NCBI GenBank assembly: GCA_036566745.1
Contig: DATCVR010000144.1
Span: forward strand, 1 to 13,283
Source: DATCVR01 sp036566745
GTDB lineage: Bacteria; Actinomycetota; Actinomycetes; Jiangellales; Jiangellaceae
Length of the DNA stretch: 13,283 nt
Direction of reading: 5' to 3'
In this document: one piece after another, positions 1-6,985 of the stretch
Layout: every line of letters begins with the position of its first letter
Position numbering within the stretch: position 1 is the first letter of the stretch
The notes under the pieces: model-generated
Databases searched by the model: none
Told to the model about the DNA's origin: nothing
What the model saw: the letters and a program-made list of their open reading frames with translations, nothing else
Translations under genes and position numbers: made by a program

Positions 1-227
1 GCCAGCGCCTCGGCGAACACGGCGGTGCCCAGCCACGAGGCGCCGCCGGCCTGGGCGGCGCGCGCCGCGGGGACGAGCCCGTGGCCGTACGCGTCGCCCT
101 TGACGACGGCCATGACCTCGGCCTGGCCGGCGCGGGCACGCAGCTCGCGGACGTTGTCACGGATGGCGGAGAGGTCGACGCGCACGTCGGCGTGCGGCAC
201 CGGGCCTCGGGGCTGGTCGGACGGCAT
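1..227 (-). CDS. alr: Alanine racemase, N-terminal part (cut by window start)
   Basis: Alanine racemase is a cytoplasmic PLP enzyme that interconverts L- and D-alanine and supplies D-alanine for peptidoglycan. Only the first 75 codons lie in the window. They read MPSDQPRGPVPHADVRVDL, then an SAIRDNVRELR segment, then AVVKGDAYGHG. The lysine of VKGDAYGHG, at about residue 43, is the family's PLP-binding Schiff-base lysine, and this motif identifies the gene. The start used is ATG at 227; a GTG lies directly upstream at 230. No strong Shine-Dalgarno is visible. A weak -10-like CACAAT on the minus strand (238-243) would give a very short leader. The gene is divergent from the metalloprotease. 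In actinomycetes alr usually lies close to nnr, which here is about 5.3 kb away beyond a plus-strand block. Confidence 0.95.
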   Translation of the reverse strand, partial: MPSDQPRGPVPHADVRVDLSAIRDNVRELRARAGQAEVMAVVKGDAYGHGLVPAARAAQAGGASWLGTAVFAEAL

Positions 228-330
228 CACGGTCTCGATTGTGTCAGGCGGCCCGGAACGCGCCACGGCGCATGCCGTCCGGCGAAGGTCTTGACCAGCG
301 GCGTCCCCCCTGTGACAGACTTCGCGGCCA

Positions 331-347
331 TCCGTCGGTTCGACGGA
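331..347 (+). promoter_or_regulatory. 17-base inverted repeat in the protease leader
   Basis: The arms TCCGTCG (331-337) and CGACGGA (341-347) are perfect complements around the 3-base centre GTT. The repeat lies 55 bases upstream of the protease ATG and is followed by TTT. It could be a regulator-binding site, a leader hairpin or a weak terminator. Nothing in the sequence decides between these. Confidence 0.4.
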
Positions 348-383
348 TTTGTCATGGCTTGGTGCTCGTCGCTGCCACGCATC

Positions 384-398
384 GCTCCTGAAAGGAGC
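384..398 (+). promoter_or_regulatory. Hairpin enclosing the protease ribosome-binding site
   Basis: GCTCCT (384-389), a GAA loop (390-392) and AGGAGC (393-398) form a perfect 6-pair hairpin. Its 3' arm is the Shine-Dalgarno sequence of the protease, whose ATG follows at 402. If the hairpin forms in the mRNA it would hide the ribosome-binding site. The pairing is seen directly; a regulatory role is inferred. Confidence 0.45.
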
Positions 399-401
399 CC
401 C

Positions 402-2708
402 ATGAGAAGAGTCACCATCGGCCTGGTCGCGGGGACAACCCTCGCCGCCGTGGCCGCGTTGGCCCTGCCGGCTGCCTCGGCGCCCGCCGGCACCGCCGAG
501 GGCCCGTCGACCGCGTCGGCCCACCGGCCGGACAATCGCCCGGGTCCGCTCAGCGAGCGGGACACCGCACTACGCCGGGCCGCCGTCGAACGGCTCGCGA
601 ACGGCACGGCCAGCCTGACCGCCCAAGCCAACGGCGGTGCGACGGTGGAGCTGGCCGACGACCGCTTCGTCGAGTTCCCGGCCGAGCGCTCGGACAAGAT
701 CTTCACCGTGCTCGCTGAGTTCGGCGACCTCAGCGAGGGGCGGTACGGCACGACGCCGGGTCCCCTGCACAACGAGATCGCCGAGCCGGACCGCGCGGTC
801 GACAACTCCACCGGGTGGGCCGCCGACTTCGACGCCGACCACTACCGCGAGCTCTTCAACGGCGACGGCGAGTCGATGCGGACCTACTACGAGGACCTCT
901 CCTCCGGCCGGTACACGGTGACCAACGAGGTGACCGACTGGGTGAAGGTGCCCTACAACGCCTCCTACTACGGCGACAACGCGCGTGAGGACGTCGGCGG
1001 CTCCTGGGACTTCATCGCCGACACCGGGAACGCCTGGTACGAGTCCCGCATCGCGGCCGGCGAGACGCCGGAACAGATCGATGCGTACCTCGCCCAGTTC
1101 GACGTGTGGGATCGCTACGACTTCGACGGTGACGGCAACTTCGGCGAGGCCGACGGCTACATCGACCACTTCCAGGCCGTGCACGCCGGGGTCGGGGAGG
1201 ACGCCGGTGGCGGCGCCCAGGGCGAGGACGCCATCTGGTCGCACCGGTGGTACGTCAACGGCGACGACTACGGCATCTCCGGTCCGAGCGTGGGCAGCCA
1301 GGACAACCTCAGCGGTGGCGCCCGGATCGGGCAGTCGAAGTACTGGCTCGGCGACTACACGACCGAGCCGGAGAACGGCGGGCTCGGCGTCTTCGCGCAC
1401 GAGTTCGGCCATGATCTCGGCCTCCCCGACTTCTACGACACGAACGGCGGCGAGAACGGCACGGCGTTCTGGACCCTGATGAGCTCCGGATCCTGGCTCG
1501 GCCACGGAGCCGAGGCGGGTGAGGGCATCGGCACGACCCCCGGCCTGATGGGCCCGGAGGAGAAGCTGTTCCTGGGCTGGCTCGACTACAGCCGCGTCGA
1601 ACTCGGCGAGAGCGGCGAGTACGCCCTCAATCCGTCGCAGGGAACAGTCGGCGGCATGGATCAGGCCGTCCTGGTGAACCTCCCGGACAAGACCTCTGAG
1701 ACGACGTACACGACGCCCACCTCGGGCGCCAACGCCTGGTGGACCGGCAGCGCCGACGGCCTCAACGAGAGCCTGACGCGGGAGGTCCCGGCCGCATCCA
1801 GGATCACGGTCACCGCGCAGGCATGGCACGACATCGAGGCCGGCTACGACTTCCTGTACGGCGAGTACTCCCTCGACGGCGGGCAGACGTGGGCTCGCAC
1901 CGGAAGCCCTGTCGACGGGTCGTCGGACGGCCGCTGGACCACGCTGCGGTACTCGTACGCGGCCGACGGGAAGCCGTCGATGTTCCGCTTCCGCTACCAG
2001 ACCGACGGCGGAGTCCACCTGCCTGGCGCCTTCATCGACGACGTCACGATCAAGTCGGGTGGAACGACGCTGTTCTCCGACGACGTCGAGAGCGGCGCGA
2101 ACGGCTGGTCGGCGACGGGCCAGTGGGCGATCAGCACCGGCACGGTCGGTGGCTCGACCGCGCAGTTCTATCTCGTTGAGAACCGCGAGTACGTGGGCTG
2201 GGACGACGTCTTGCGCACCGGCCCGTACCAGTTCAGCAACGGCATCACGAAGCCCGACTGGGTGGAGTTCCTGCCGTTCCAGAACGGCATGCTGGTCTGG
2301 TACGTGGACTACTCGTTCGAGGACAACAACACCAGCGTCCACCCGGGCGGCGGGTCCGCCCTGCCGGTCGACGCCCGGCCGGCCCGGTTCACCTACGACG
2401 ACGGCACCGCGCCGAGCAACCGCCGCCAGCCGTTCGACGCCACGTTCGGCCTGGAGGCCACTCAGGAGGTGTGCCTCCACAAGGAGGTCCTGGAAGGCAA
2501 GGGCAAGGCCCAGACGGTGGCCGTCGAGGCCGCGTGCGCGCCGTCGAGCCCGGCGATCGCCACCTTCGACGATTCCACGGTGGACACCTACTGGGACGCC
2601 GCCAACCCGCAGAGCAGCGTCAAGGTCGCCGGCCACGGTGTGCGGGTGACCGTGCTCGACGACTCAGGCGACGACCTGCGGATCAGTGTGGTGAACCCCG
2701 CGGAGTAG
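402..2708 (+). CDS. Secreted immune inhibitor A-type metalloprotease (peptidase family M6)
   Basis: This 768-residue protein is a predicted secreted zinc metalloprotease. Residues 1 to about 28 are a signal peptide (MRRVTIGLVAG, a hydrophobic core, then ASA). A propeptide follows to about residue 98. The catalytic domain contains HEFGHDLGLPD (333-343), the HExxHxxGxxD zinc signature with catalytic Glu334, and a downstream LMSSGSW (Met360) suitable as a Met-turn. DFDGDGN (240-246) looks like a calcium-binding loop. Residues 440-590 match the beta-rich domain of InhA proteins (AFIDDVTI, SDDVESGANGW). The C-terminus has ANPQSSVKVAGHGV, also typical of InhA. The start is ATG 402, because AAAGGAG (391-397) precedes it and the signal peptide begins there; the frame is open further upstream. 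Bacillus InhA degrades host antimicrobial proteins. The substrate here is unknown. padR and the exporter follow on the same strand. Confidence 0.93.
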   Translation: MRRVTIGLVAGTTLAAVAALALPAASAPAGTAEGPSTASAHRPDNRPGPLSERDTALRRAAVERLANGTASLTAQANGGATVELADDRFVEFPAERSDKIFTVLAEFGDLSEGRYGTTPGPLHNEIAEPDRAVDNSTGWAADFDADHYRELFNGDGESMRTYYEDLSSGRYTVTNEVTDWVKVPYNASYYGDNAREDVGGSWDFIADTGNAWYESRIAAGETPEQIDAYLAQFDVWDRYDFDGDGNFGEADGYIDHFQAVHAGVGEDAGGGAQGEDAIWSHRWYVNGDDYGISGPSVGSQDNLSGGARIGQSKYWLGDYTTEPENGGLGVFAHEFGHDLGLPDFYDTNGGENGTAFWTLMSSGSWLGHGAEAGEGIGTTPGLMGPEEKLFLGWLDYSRVELGESGEYALNPSQGTVGGMDQAVLVNLPDKTSETTYTTPTSGANAWWTGSADGLNESLTREVPAASRITVTAQAWHDIEAGYDFLYGEYSLDGGQTWARTGSPVDGSSDGRWTTLRYSYAADGKPSMFRFRYQTDGGVHLPGAFIDDVTIKSGGTTLFSDDVESGANGWSATGQWAISTGTVGGSTAQFYLVENREYVGWDDVLRTGPYQFSNGITKPDWVEFLPFQNGMLVWYVDYSFEDNNTSVHPGGGSALPVDARPARFTYDDGTAPSNRRQPFDATFGLEATQEVCLHKEVLEGKGKAQTVAVEAACAPSSPAIATFDDSTVDTYWDAANPQSSVKVAGHGVRVTVLDDSGDDLRISVVNPAE

Positions 2709-2715
2709 CGGGTCT

Positions 2716-2735
2716 GCGCGGCGGCCGCGCCGCGC
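2716..2735 (+). terminator. GC-rich hairpin after the protease gene
   Basis: GCGCGGC (2716-2722) and GCCGCGC (2729-2735) pair perfectly around a 6-base loop, starting 8 bases after the protease stop. No T-tract follows. It may act with the longer hairpin at 2742-2778 as a tandem terminator or as a 3'-end stabiliser. Confidence 0.4.
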
Positions 2736-2741
2736 CGACAT

Positions 2742-2778
2742 GACGATGGGCTGGGAGCGTGTCTCCCGGCCCATCGTC
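2742..2778 (+). terminator. Strong 37-base hairpin, probable terminator of the protease gene
   Basis: GACGATGGGC (2742-2751) pairs perfectly with GCCCATCGTC (2769-2778). Inside it a T-G wobble pair and GGGAG/CTCCC (2753-2757 and 2763-2767) extend the stem to 16 pairs around the loop CGTGT. No U-tract follows, as is common for actinobacterial terminators. It lies between the protease stop and the padR promoter, and would isolate the two transcripts. It also occupies the region just after the in-frame ATG at 2740, arguing against that distant start for padR. Confidence 0.6.
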
Positions 2779-2788
2779 GCGTTCGGAC

Positions 2789-2817
2789 TTGACGAGCGTC
2801 ACTTTCGCCAGAATACT
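2789..2817 (+). promoter_or_regulatory. padR promoter (-35 TTGACG, 17 bases, -10 AATACT)
   Basis: TTGACG (2789-2794) matches the -35 consensus in five of six positions. AATACT (2812-2817) matches the -10 in four of six. The spacing is exactly 17 bases. Transcription would begin near 2824, 33 bases before the chosen padR start, which leaves room for the GGAGG ribosome site. This is the best-looking promoter in the window. Confidence 0.6.
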
Positions 2818-2831
2818 CGACTCAGAGTATT
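2812..2831 (+). promoter_or_regulatory. Probable PadR operator over the -10 box
   Basis: AATACTC (2812-2818) and GAGTATT (2825-2831) are a perfect 7+7 inverted repeat with a 6-base spacer. It is AT-rich in a GC-rich background and covers the -10 box. The ATACT...AGTAT type of dyad is typical of operators bound by PadR-family repressors, and the gene directly downstream encodes one, so autorepression is the natural inference. I found no second copy upstream of the protease or the exporter. Confidence 0.6.
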
Positions 2832-2856
2832 AGAGACCGAGGAGGTGCCCGAGCTC

Positions 2857-3543
2857 GTGGCCAGACAGCCCACCAACCCGCTCGCGCTCGCGGTCCTGAC
2901 GCTCTTGTCCGAGCGGCCCATGCACCCCTACGAGATGTCCGCCACGCTGCGCGAACGCCAGAAGGAGGCAAGCATCAAGCTCAACTACGGCTCGCTCTAC
3001 TCCGTGGTCGAGTCACTGCAGCGGAACGGCCTGATCGTCGCCCAGGAGACCGTGCGCGAGGGCCGCCGCCCCGAGCGCACCATCTACGCCCTCACCGACG
3101 CGGGCACCCTGCGGATGGTCGACTGGCTCAGCGAACTGCTCTCCCGGCCGGTCAAGGAGTACACGCAGTTCGAGGCCGCGCTGTCGCTGATGCCCACACT
3201 GCCGCCGGACGACGTCGTCGCCCTGCTCGAACAGCGGCTCATGGGGCTGCGGCTACATCGCCAGGCGTCCCAGGCTCTGCTCGACCAGGCCACCGAGGCG
3301 CGCTTCCCCCGGCTGTTCCTCATCGAGTCGGAGTACACCCACGCCCTGCTCGACGCCGAGATCGCCTTCGTCAGCCGGCTCGTCGACGATCTGCGCAGCG
3401 GCGAGTTCAGCGGGGTCCAGGGCTGGCGGCGGCTCCACGAGCTGCGCGACGCCGGACACACCCCGGCGGAGATCGAGGCGGCGATGGCCGAGGAGTTCAA
3501 GGAGGACTTCAGCTGGGTCGAGAACCTCACCAAACACGACTGA
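2857..3543 (+). CDS. PadR-family transcriptional regulator
   Basis: This 228-residue DNA-binding repressor has an N-terminal winged helix at about residues 7-90. It includes MHPYEMSATLRER, then LNYGSLYSVVESLQRNGLI (recognition helix region) and the wing RRPERTIYALTDAG. A helical C-terminal half follows (about 100-228), as in the longer PadR proteins with a Vir-type dimerisation domain. The start used is GTG 2857, eleven bases after GGAGG (2841-2845). GTG 2845 is an in-frame alternative but overlaps the GGAGG. ATG 2740 is in frame but lies upstream of the promoter, so I reject it. PadR proteins often repress a neighbouring multidrug exporter and are released by its substrates. The ABC exporter begins 167 bases downstream, so this is its likely regulator. 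The ligand is unknown. Confidence 0.9.
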   Translation: MARQPTNPLALAVLTLLSERPMHPYEMSATLRERQKEASIKLNYGSLYSVVESLQRNGLIVAQETVREGRRPERTIYALTDAGTLRMVDWLSELLSRPVKEYTQFEAALSLMPTLPPDDVVALLEQRLMGLRLHRQASQALLDQATEARFPRLFLIESEYTHALLDAEIAFVSRLVDDLRSGEFSGVQGWRRLHELRDAGHTPAEIEAAMAEEFKEDFSWVENLTKHD

Positions 3544-3710
3544 CGCACGAGAAACGGCCCCCGATCACGGTGCGCCAACACCGCGACCAGAGGCCGCCGG
3601 AGTTCCCCGGAGCCGCATCCCGCGAACGAGACCGGATCCCAAGGTCCTGCACACCCAGGGTAATCCAGTCATGGACGCGGCTCCTTCCACCTCAGCGAAG
3701 GAGCACCACC
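3544..3710 (+). other. Intergenic region padR / exporter ATPase
   Basis: These 167 bases separate padR from the exporter ATPase on the same strand. I see no convincing promoter, no copy of the AATACTC dyad and no strong terminator (only CGGTG/CACCG with a 6-base loop near 3570). The one clear structure is the ribosome-site hairpin at 3680-3704. The genes could be co-transcribed with padR or have their own unrecognised promoter. Confidence 0.4.
3680..3704 (+). promoter_or_regulatory. Hairpin enclosing the exporter ATPase ribosome-binding site
   Basis: GCTCCTTC (3680-3687) pairs perfectly with GAAGGAGC (3697-3704) around a 9-base loop. The 3' arm contains AAGGAG (3698-3703), the Shine-Dalgarno of the gene starting at 3711. 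An 8-pair stem would hide it. The arrangement resembles the hairpin at the protease start (384-398), with the same GCTCCT/AGGAGC core. Control of translation is inferred. Confidence 0.5.
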
Positions 3711-4745
3711 ATGTCCGTGTCCGAACGCACCAGCTCCGCCCCACCACCAGGCTCCACGTCCACGCCGGCCCTCGTGGCGAGCGACCTGGTCAAGACCTAC
3801 GGCAAGGGCGACAAGGCCGTCCACGCGCTGACCGGCGTGAGCTTCACCGTCGCGGCCGGCACCGTCGTCGGCCTGCTCGGCCCCAACGGCGCCGGCAAGT
3901 CCACCACCGTCAAGATCCTCACCACGCTGTCCCGCGCCGACTCCGGCTCCGCCCGGGTGGCCGGCCTCGACGTCGACCGGCAGGCCGCCGAGGTGCGCCG
4001 GGTCATCGGCTACGTCCCGCAACAGCCGTGCTTCGACCCGATGGCCACCGGTCGGGAGAACCTCGTCCTCCAGGGCCGCGTCCACGGCCTGTCGGCAGCC
4101 GCGAGCCGCCGCCGCGCCGACGACCTCCTGGAACGGTTCGGCCTGGCCGCCGCTGCCGGCCGGCTCGCGGGCACCTGGTCGGGCGGCATGCAGCGCAAGC
4201 TCGACGTCGCGCTCGGGCTCACCCACAGCCCTCAGGTGCTCTTCCTCGACGAACCCACCACCGGCCTCGACCCCGGGGCGCGCGCCGACATGTGGACCGA
4301 GATCGAGCGGCTCACCCGCACCGACGGGCTGAGCGTGCTGCTCACCACGCACTACCTCGAGGAGGCCGACCACCTCGCCGACCAGCTGGTGATCGTCGAC
4401 CGGGGCGCGGTCGTCGCGGCCGGGTCGCCGCACCAGCTCAAAGCCGAGCTCGACGGCGACGCCGTCCAGGTCGAGCTGGAATCCACGGACCTCGCCGAGC
4501 GGGCCAGGCAGACCCTCCTGGCGGCGAGCGGAGCGGCCGAGGTCACGATCGACGGTCGCACCGTCCGCACCCGGCTCGGTGCGGGATCCAGTGCCCTGCC
4601 CGGGGTGCTGGCCGCGCTCGATGCGGCCGGCATCGCCCTGGCGTCGGTGACGGTGGCCCGCCCGTCGCTGGACGACGTCTACCTCCGCCACGCCGGACGG
4701 GCCTTCCGAGCCGCCGACGAGGCCGCTGCGAAGGCGGTGGCGTGA
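3711..4745 (+). CDS. ABC exporter ATP-binding protein, DrrA type
   Basis: This 344-residue cytoplasmic ATPase would power the permease encoded next. The nucleotide-binding domain shows Walker A GPNGAGKST (57-65), a Q-loop region near YVPQQP, the signature WSGGMQRK (156-163), Walker B LFLDEP (177-182) with catalytic Glu181, and the H-loop His214 in TTHYLEEAD. The tail beyond about residue 240 (AGSPHQLKAEL and a small alpha/beta domain ending in RPSLDDVYLRHAGR) is typical of DrrA/CcmA-like drug exporters. The start is ATG 3711, seven bases after AAGGAG. The stop overlaps the permease start as TGATG (4743-4747), a sign of translational coupling. DrrAB-type pairs export anthracyclines and other hydrophobic compounds; the substrate here is unknown. 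The linked padR suggests drug-responsive control. Confidence 0.95.
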   Translation: MSVSERTSSAPPPGSTSTPALVASDLVKTYGKGDKAVHALTGVSFTVAAGTVVGLLGPNGAGKSTTVKILTTLSRADSGSARVAGLDVDRQAAEVRRVIGYVPQQPCFDPMATGRENLVLQGRVHGLSAAASRRRADDLLERFGLAAAAGRLAGTWSGGMQRKLDVALGLTHSPQVLFLDEPTTGLDPGARADMWTEIERLTRTDGLSVLLTTHYLEEADHLADQLVIVDRGAVVAAGSPHQLKAELDGDAVQVELESTDLAERARQTLLAASGAAEVTIDGRTVRTRLGAGSSALPGVLAALDAAGIALASVTVARPSLDDVYLRHAGRAFRAADEAAAKAVA

Positions 4746-5521
4746 TGACGACGCTCGTGGCTCATTCCGGACTGCTGACCGTGCGCGGACTGCGCACGCT
4801 GTCCCGCCAGCCCGCGTACCTCGCGTTCACCCTGATCCAGCCGATGGTGTGGCTGCTGCTGTTCGGGCAGCTGTTCCAGCGGGTGGCCGAGCTGCCCGGG
4901 TTCGGCGCGACGTCCTACCTGGAGTACCTCACGCCGGGTGTGATCATCATGACCGCGATGATGTCGGCCGGCTGGGCCGGCACGTCGTTCATCGAGGACA
5001 TGCGGCGCGGGGTCATGGACCGCAACCTCACCTCCCCGATCAGCCGCGGAGCGCTCATCGCGGGCGCGCTGTCGTACCAGGCGGTCGTGACGGTCGTGCA
5101 GTCGCTGATCGTGTTCGGGGTCGGGCTGGCCTTGGGGGCGCGCTACGACGGAGGCCTGGCCGGCGTGCTCGTGGTGCTGGTGTGCGCGACGCTGATCGCG
5201 CTGGTCTTCGCCGCGCTGTCGTGTGCGATCGCGGTGCTGTTGCGCTCGCAGGAAGCGCTGATCGGGGTCTCGCAGTTCCTGACCCTGCCACTGGCGTTCC
5301 TGTCCTCGATCATGATGGCGCCGGCGTTGGTACCGGACTGGGTGGGCGACGTCGCGCGGTTCAATCCGGTCGACTGGGCCGCCGTCGCGAGCCGCGAGGC
5401 GCTGGGCGCCGACCCGGACTGGTCGCTGGTCGCGAGCCGCGTGGGGCTGCTCGCCGCGCTGACGATCGTCATGGCGTGGCTGGCGACCCGCGCGTTCCGG
5501 TCCTATCAGCGCTCGGCCTGA
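4745..5521 (+). CDS. ABC-2 type permease, DrrB type
   Basis: This 258-residue integral membrane protein is the partner of the preceding ATPase. Six hydrophobic segments are visible, at about residues 26-45, 63-80, 106-130, 138-157, 163-183 and 229-247, matching the six-helix ABC-2 fold. The cytoplasmic stretch EDMRRGVMDRNLTSPISR (84-101) after the second helix is the conserved ABC-2 loop, in which DrrB proteins carry ExxRGxxDRxLxxPxxR. The FNPVDW (206-211) before the last helix is also typical. The start is ATG 4745, overlapping the upstream TGA. Eighteen bases after its stop the convergent nnrDE gene ends, so the two transcripts must stop back to back. I see no clear terminator in that gap. 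Confidence 0.93.
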   Translation: MTTLVAHSGLLTVRGLRTLSRQPAYLAFTLIQPMVWLLLFGQLFQRVAELPGFGATSYLEYLTPGVIIMTAMMSAGWAGTSFIEDMRRGVMDRNLTSPISRGALIAGALSYQAVVTVVQSLIVFGVGLALGARYDGGLAGVLVVLVCATLIALVFAALSCAIAVLLRSQEALIGVSQFLTLPLAFLSSIMMAPALVPDWVGDVARFNPVDWAAVASREALGADPDWSLVASRVGLLAALTIVMAWLATRAFRSYQRSA

Positions 5522-5539
5522 CGCCGCGGCGGCTGGCCC

Positions 5540-6985
5540 TCACGATCGGCACGCGGCGAGTACGCCCGGCAGGGCGGCGAGCACGTCCGAGGCGCCCGGG
5601 TAACCGGCGTCTCGGGCGGCCGCCCGCCCGGCCAGGCCATGGACGTAGGCCGCCACGCTGCCGGCGTCGAACGGATCGAGCCCCGCGGCCAGCAACGACC
5701 CGGCCAGGCCGGACAGGACGTCGCCCGATCCGGCCGTCGCGAGGGCGGCGGTACCGGTCGGATTGGCCCGGACCCGTCCCCCGGGCTCGACCACCAGCGT
5801 GGTCGATCCCTTGAGCAGCACCACGGCGTTCCAGCGCCGGGCCGCCTCGCTGGCGTGGTGCAGGCGTCGCGCCTCGACGTCGGCGCGCTCGACCCCGAGC
5901 ATCCGGGCGAGCTCGCCCGCGTGCGGCGTGAGCAGGGCGGGCGTCTCGAACCGCAGGGGCAGGAACCGCAGGCCGTCGGCGTCGATCAGGACCGGCACGT
6001 CCGAGGCCAGGGCGTGGGCGATCTGGGCGCCGCGCCCGGACCCCACCCCTGGCCCGATCGTCCAGGCCTGGACCCGCCCCGACTCGGCGATGTCGGCGCT
6101 CACGATCGTCTCGGGCCACCGGGCGCGGACTGCCGCGGCAGCCGCGTCGCCGCCGACGTAACGCACCATCCCCGCACCGCCGTGGATCGCGCCGCCCGTG
6201 GCCAGCACGGCCGCGCCGGTGTACTGGGCGGACCCGGCCAGCACTCCCACGACGCCGCGCTGGTACTTGTCGGACTCGGCCCCGGGATCCGGCAACAGCG
6301 CCGCGACATCGGCGTGCTCGAGCACGCTGAGCGCCGGGCCGGACAGGTGCCGGCCGAGACCGATGTCGACGAGCTCGACCACGCCGGCCGCGCCGGCCCC
6401 CGGATCGACCAGCAACCCGGTCTTGTACGTGCCGAAGGTGACCGTGACGTCGGCGCGGACGTGCGGCCCGGGAGCGGCGCCGGTGTCGGGGTCGATCCCA
6501 CTCGGCAGGTCGACGGCCACCACCAGCCCGGCGTCGGCGGCAGCGAGCTCCGCCAGCGCGGCGGAGTCCGCGTCGAGGCCGCCCCGGCCGCCGATGCCGA
6601 GCAGGCCGTCGAGGACGAGGTCGGCCCGAGCGATCGCGGCCACTGCCGAGGCGCTCACCGGTCCGCTGCCGTCGGGGATCACGTGGCCACCGGCGGCCCG
6701 GAAGGCTGCGAGACCCTCGGCATGGACGCGGTCGTGCCGGAGCAGGACGGCGTCGACGCGGGCACCTCGACCGGCCAGCCGCGCGCCCGCCCAGAGCGCG
6801 TCGCCGCCGTTGTTGCCCGCACCCACGAGGAGGACGACCCGGGCGCCGTACGGTCCGCCGAGGATGCGAGCGCACGCCGCCGCCAGCCCGGCCGAGGCAC
6901 GCTGCATGAGCGCGCCCTCGGGCAGGCGGGCCATCAGCTCGGACTCGGCCGAGCGGATCCGCCGGACCGCGTGAGCGGCGATCAC
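5540..6985 (-). CDS. nnrDE: Bifunctional NAD(P)H-hydrate epimerase / ADP-dependent NAD(P)H-hydrate dehydratase
   Basis: This 481-residue repair enzyme epimerises damaged NAD(P)HX and dehydrates it back to NAD(P)H. The N-terminal YjeF-type epimerase domain (1 to about 215) has GAGNNGGD (55-62) and VDLPSGIDPDTG (158-169). The C-terminal ribokinase-like dehydratase domain (about 225-481) has LTPHAGELARMLG (352-364), KGSTTLV (392-398) and NPTGTAALATAGSGDVLSG (408-426) with catalytic Asp422. The length is usual for the fused bacterial form. The start is GTG 6985, the only start in reach. No Shine-Dalgarno precedes it. The preceding 76 bases hold a tandem repeat and a mini-ORF whose stop overlaps this GTG. 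It is downstream of acpS on the same strand, as in many bacteria, so probably one operon. Confidence 0.95.
   Translation of the reverse strand: MIAAHAVRRIRSAESELMARLPEGALMQRASAGLAAACARILGGPYGARVVLLVGAGNNGGDALWAGARLAGRGARVDAVLLRHDRVHAEGLAAFRAAGGHVIPDGSGPVSASAVAAIARADLVLDGLLGIGGRGGLDADSAALAELAAADAGLVVAVDLPSGIDPDTGAAPGPHVRADVTVTFGTYKTGLLVDPGAGAAGVVELVDIGLGRHLSGPALSVLEHADVAALLPDPGAESDKYQRGVVGVLAGSAQYTGAAVLATGGAIHGGAGMVRYVGGDAAAAAVRARWPETIVSADIAESGRVQAWTIGPGVGSGRGAQIAHALASDVPVLIDADGLRFLPLRFETPALLTPHAGELARMLGVERADVEARRLHHASEAARRWNAVVLLKGSTTLVVEPGGRVRANPTGTAALATAGSGDVLSGLAGSLLAAGLDPFDAGSVAAYVHGLAGRAAARDAGYPGASDVLAALPGVLAACRS

Larger units (their letters stand above)
228..401. other. Divergent intergenic region alr / M6 protease
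   Basis: This 174-base region separates the divergent alr and metalloprotease genes and must hold both promoters. A TTGACC at 291-296 could be a plus-strand -35 box, but no good -10 lies at the right spacing (the best is CAGACT at 316-321, 19 bases away), so I do not call a promoter. The visible structures are the inverted repeat at 331-347 and the ribosome-site hairpin at 384-398, listed separately. I see no gene here. Confidence 0.5.

Noticed and set aside
81..401. An N-terminal extension of the metalloprotease from ATG 81
   Set aside because: It overlaps the start of alr on the other strand, and the signal peptide plus AAAGGAG ribosome site mark ATG 402 as the start.
570..2636. Long minus-strand frame opposite the protease gene
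   Set aside because: Complement shadow of a high-GC gene, Val/Gly/Arg-rich with no recognisable domain. The plus strand has a full M6 protein.
2740..2856. A longer padR beginning at ATG 2740
   Set aside because: The extra 39 codons would run through a strong hairpin, the padR promoter and its operator, and show no PadR homology. There is no ribosome site before 2740.
3671..4744. A long open frame running across the ATPase gene into the permease
   Set aside because: It is an Arg/Pro/Gly-rich shadow frame of the GC-rich ATPase gene. It is open by chance and only becomes real at the permease ATG 4745.
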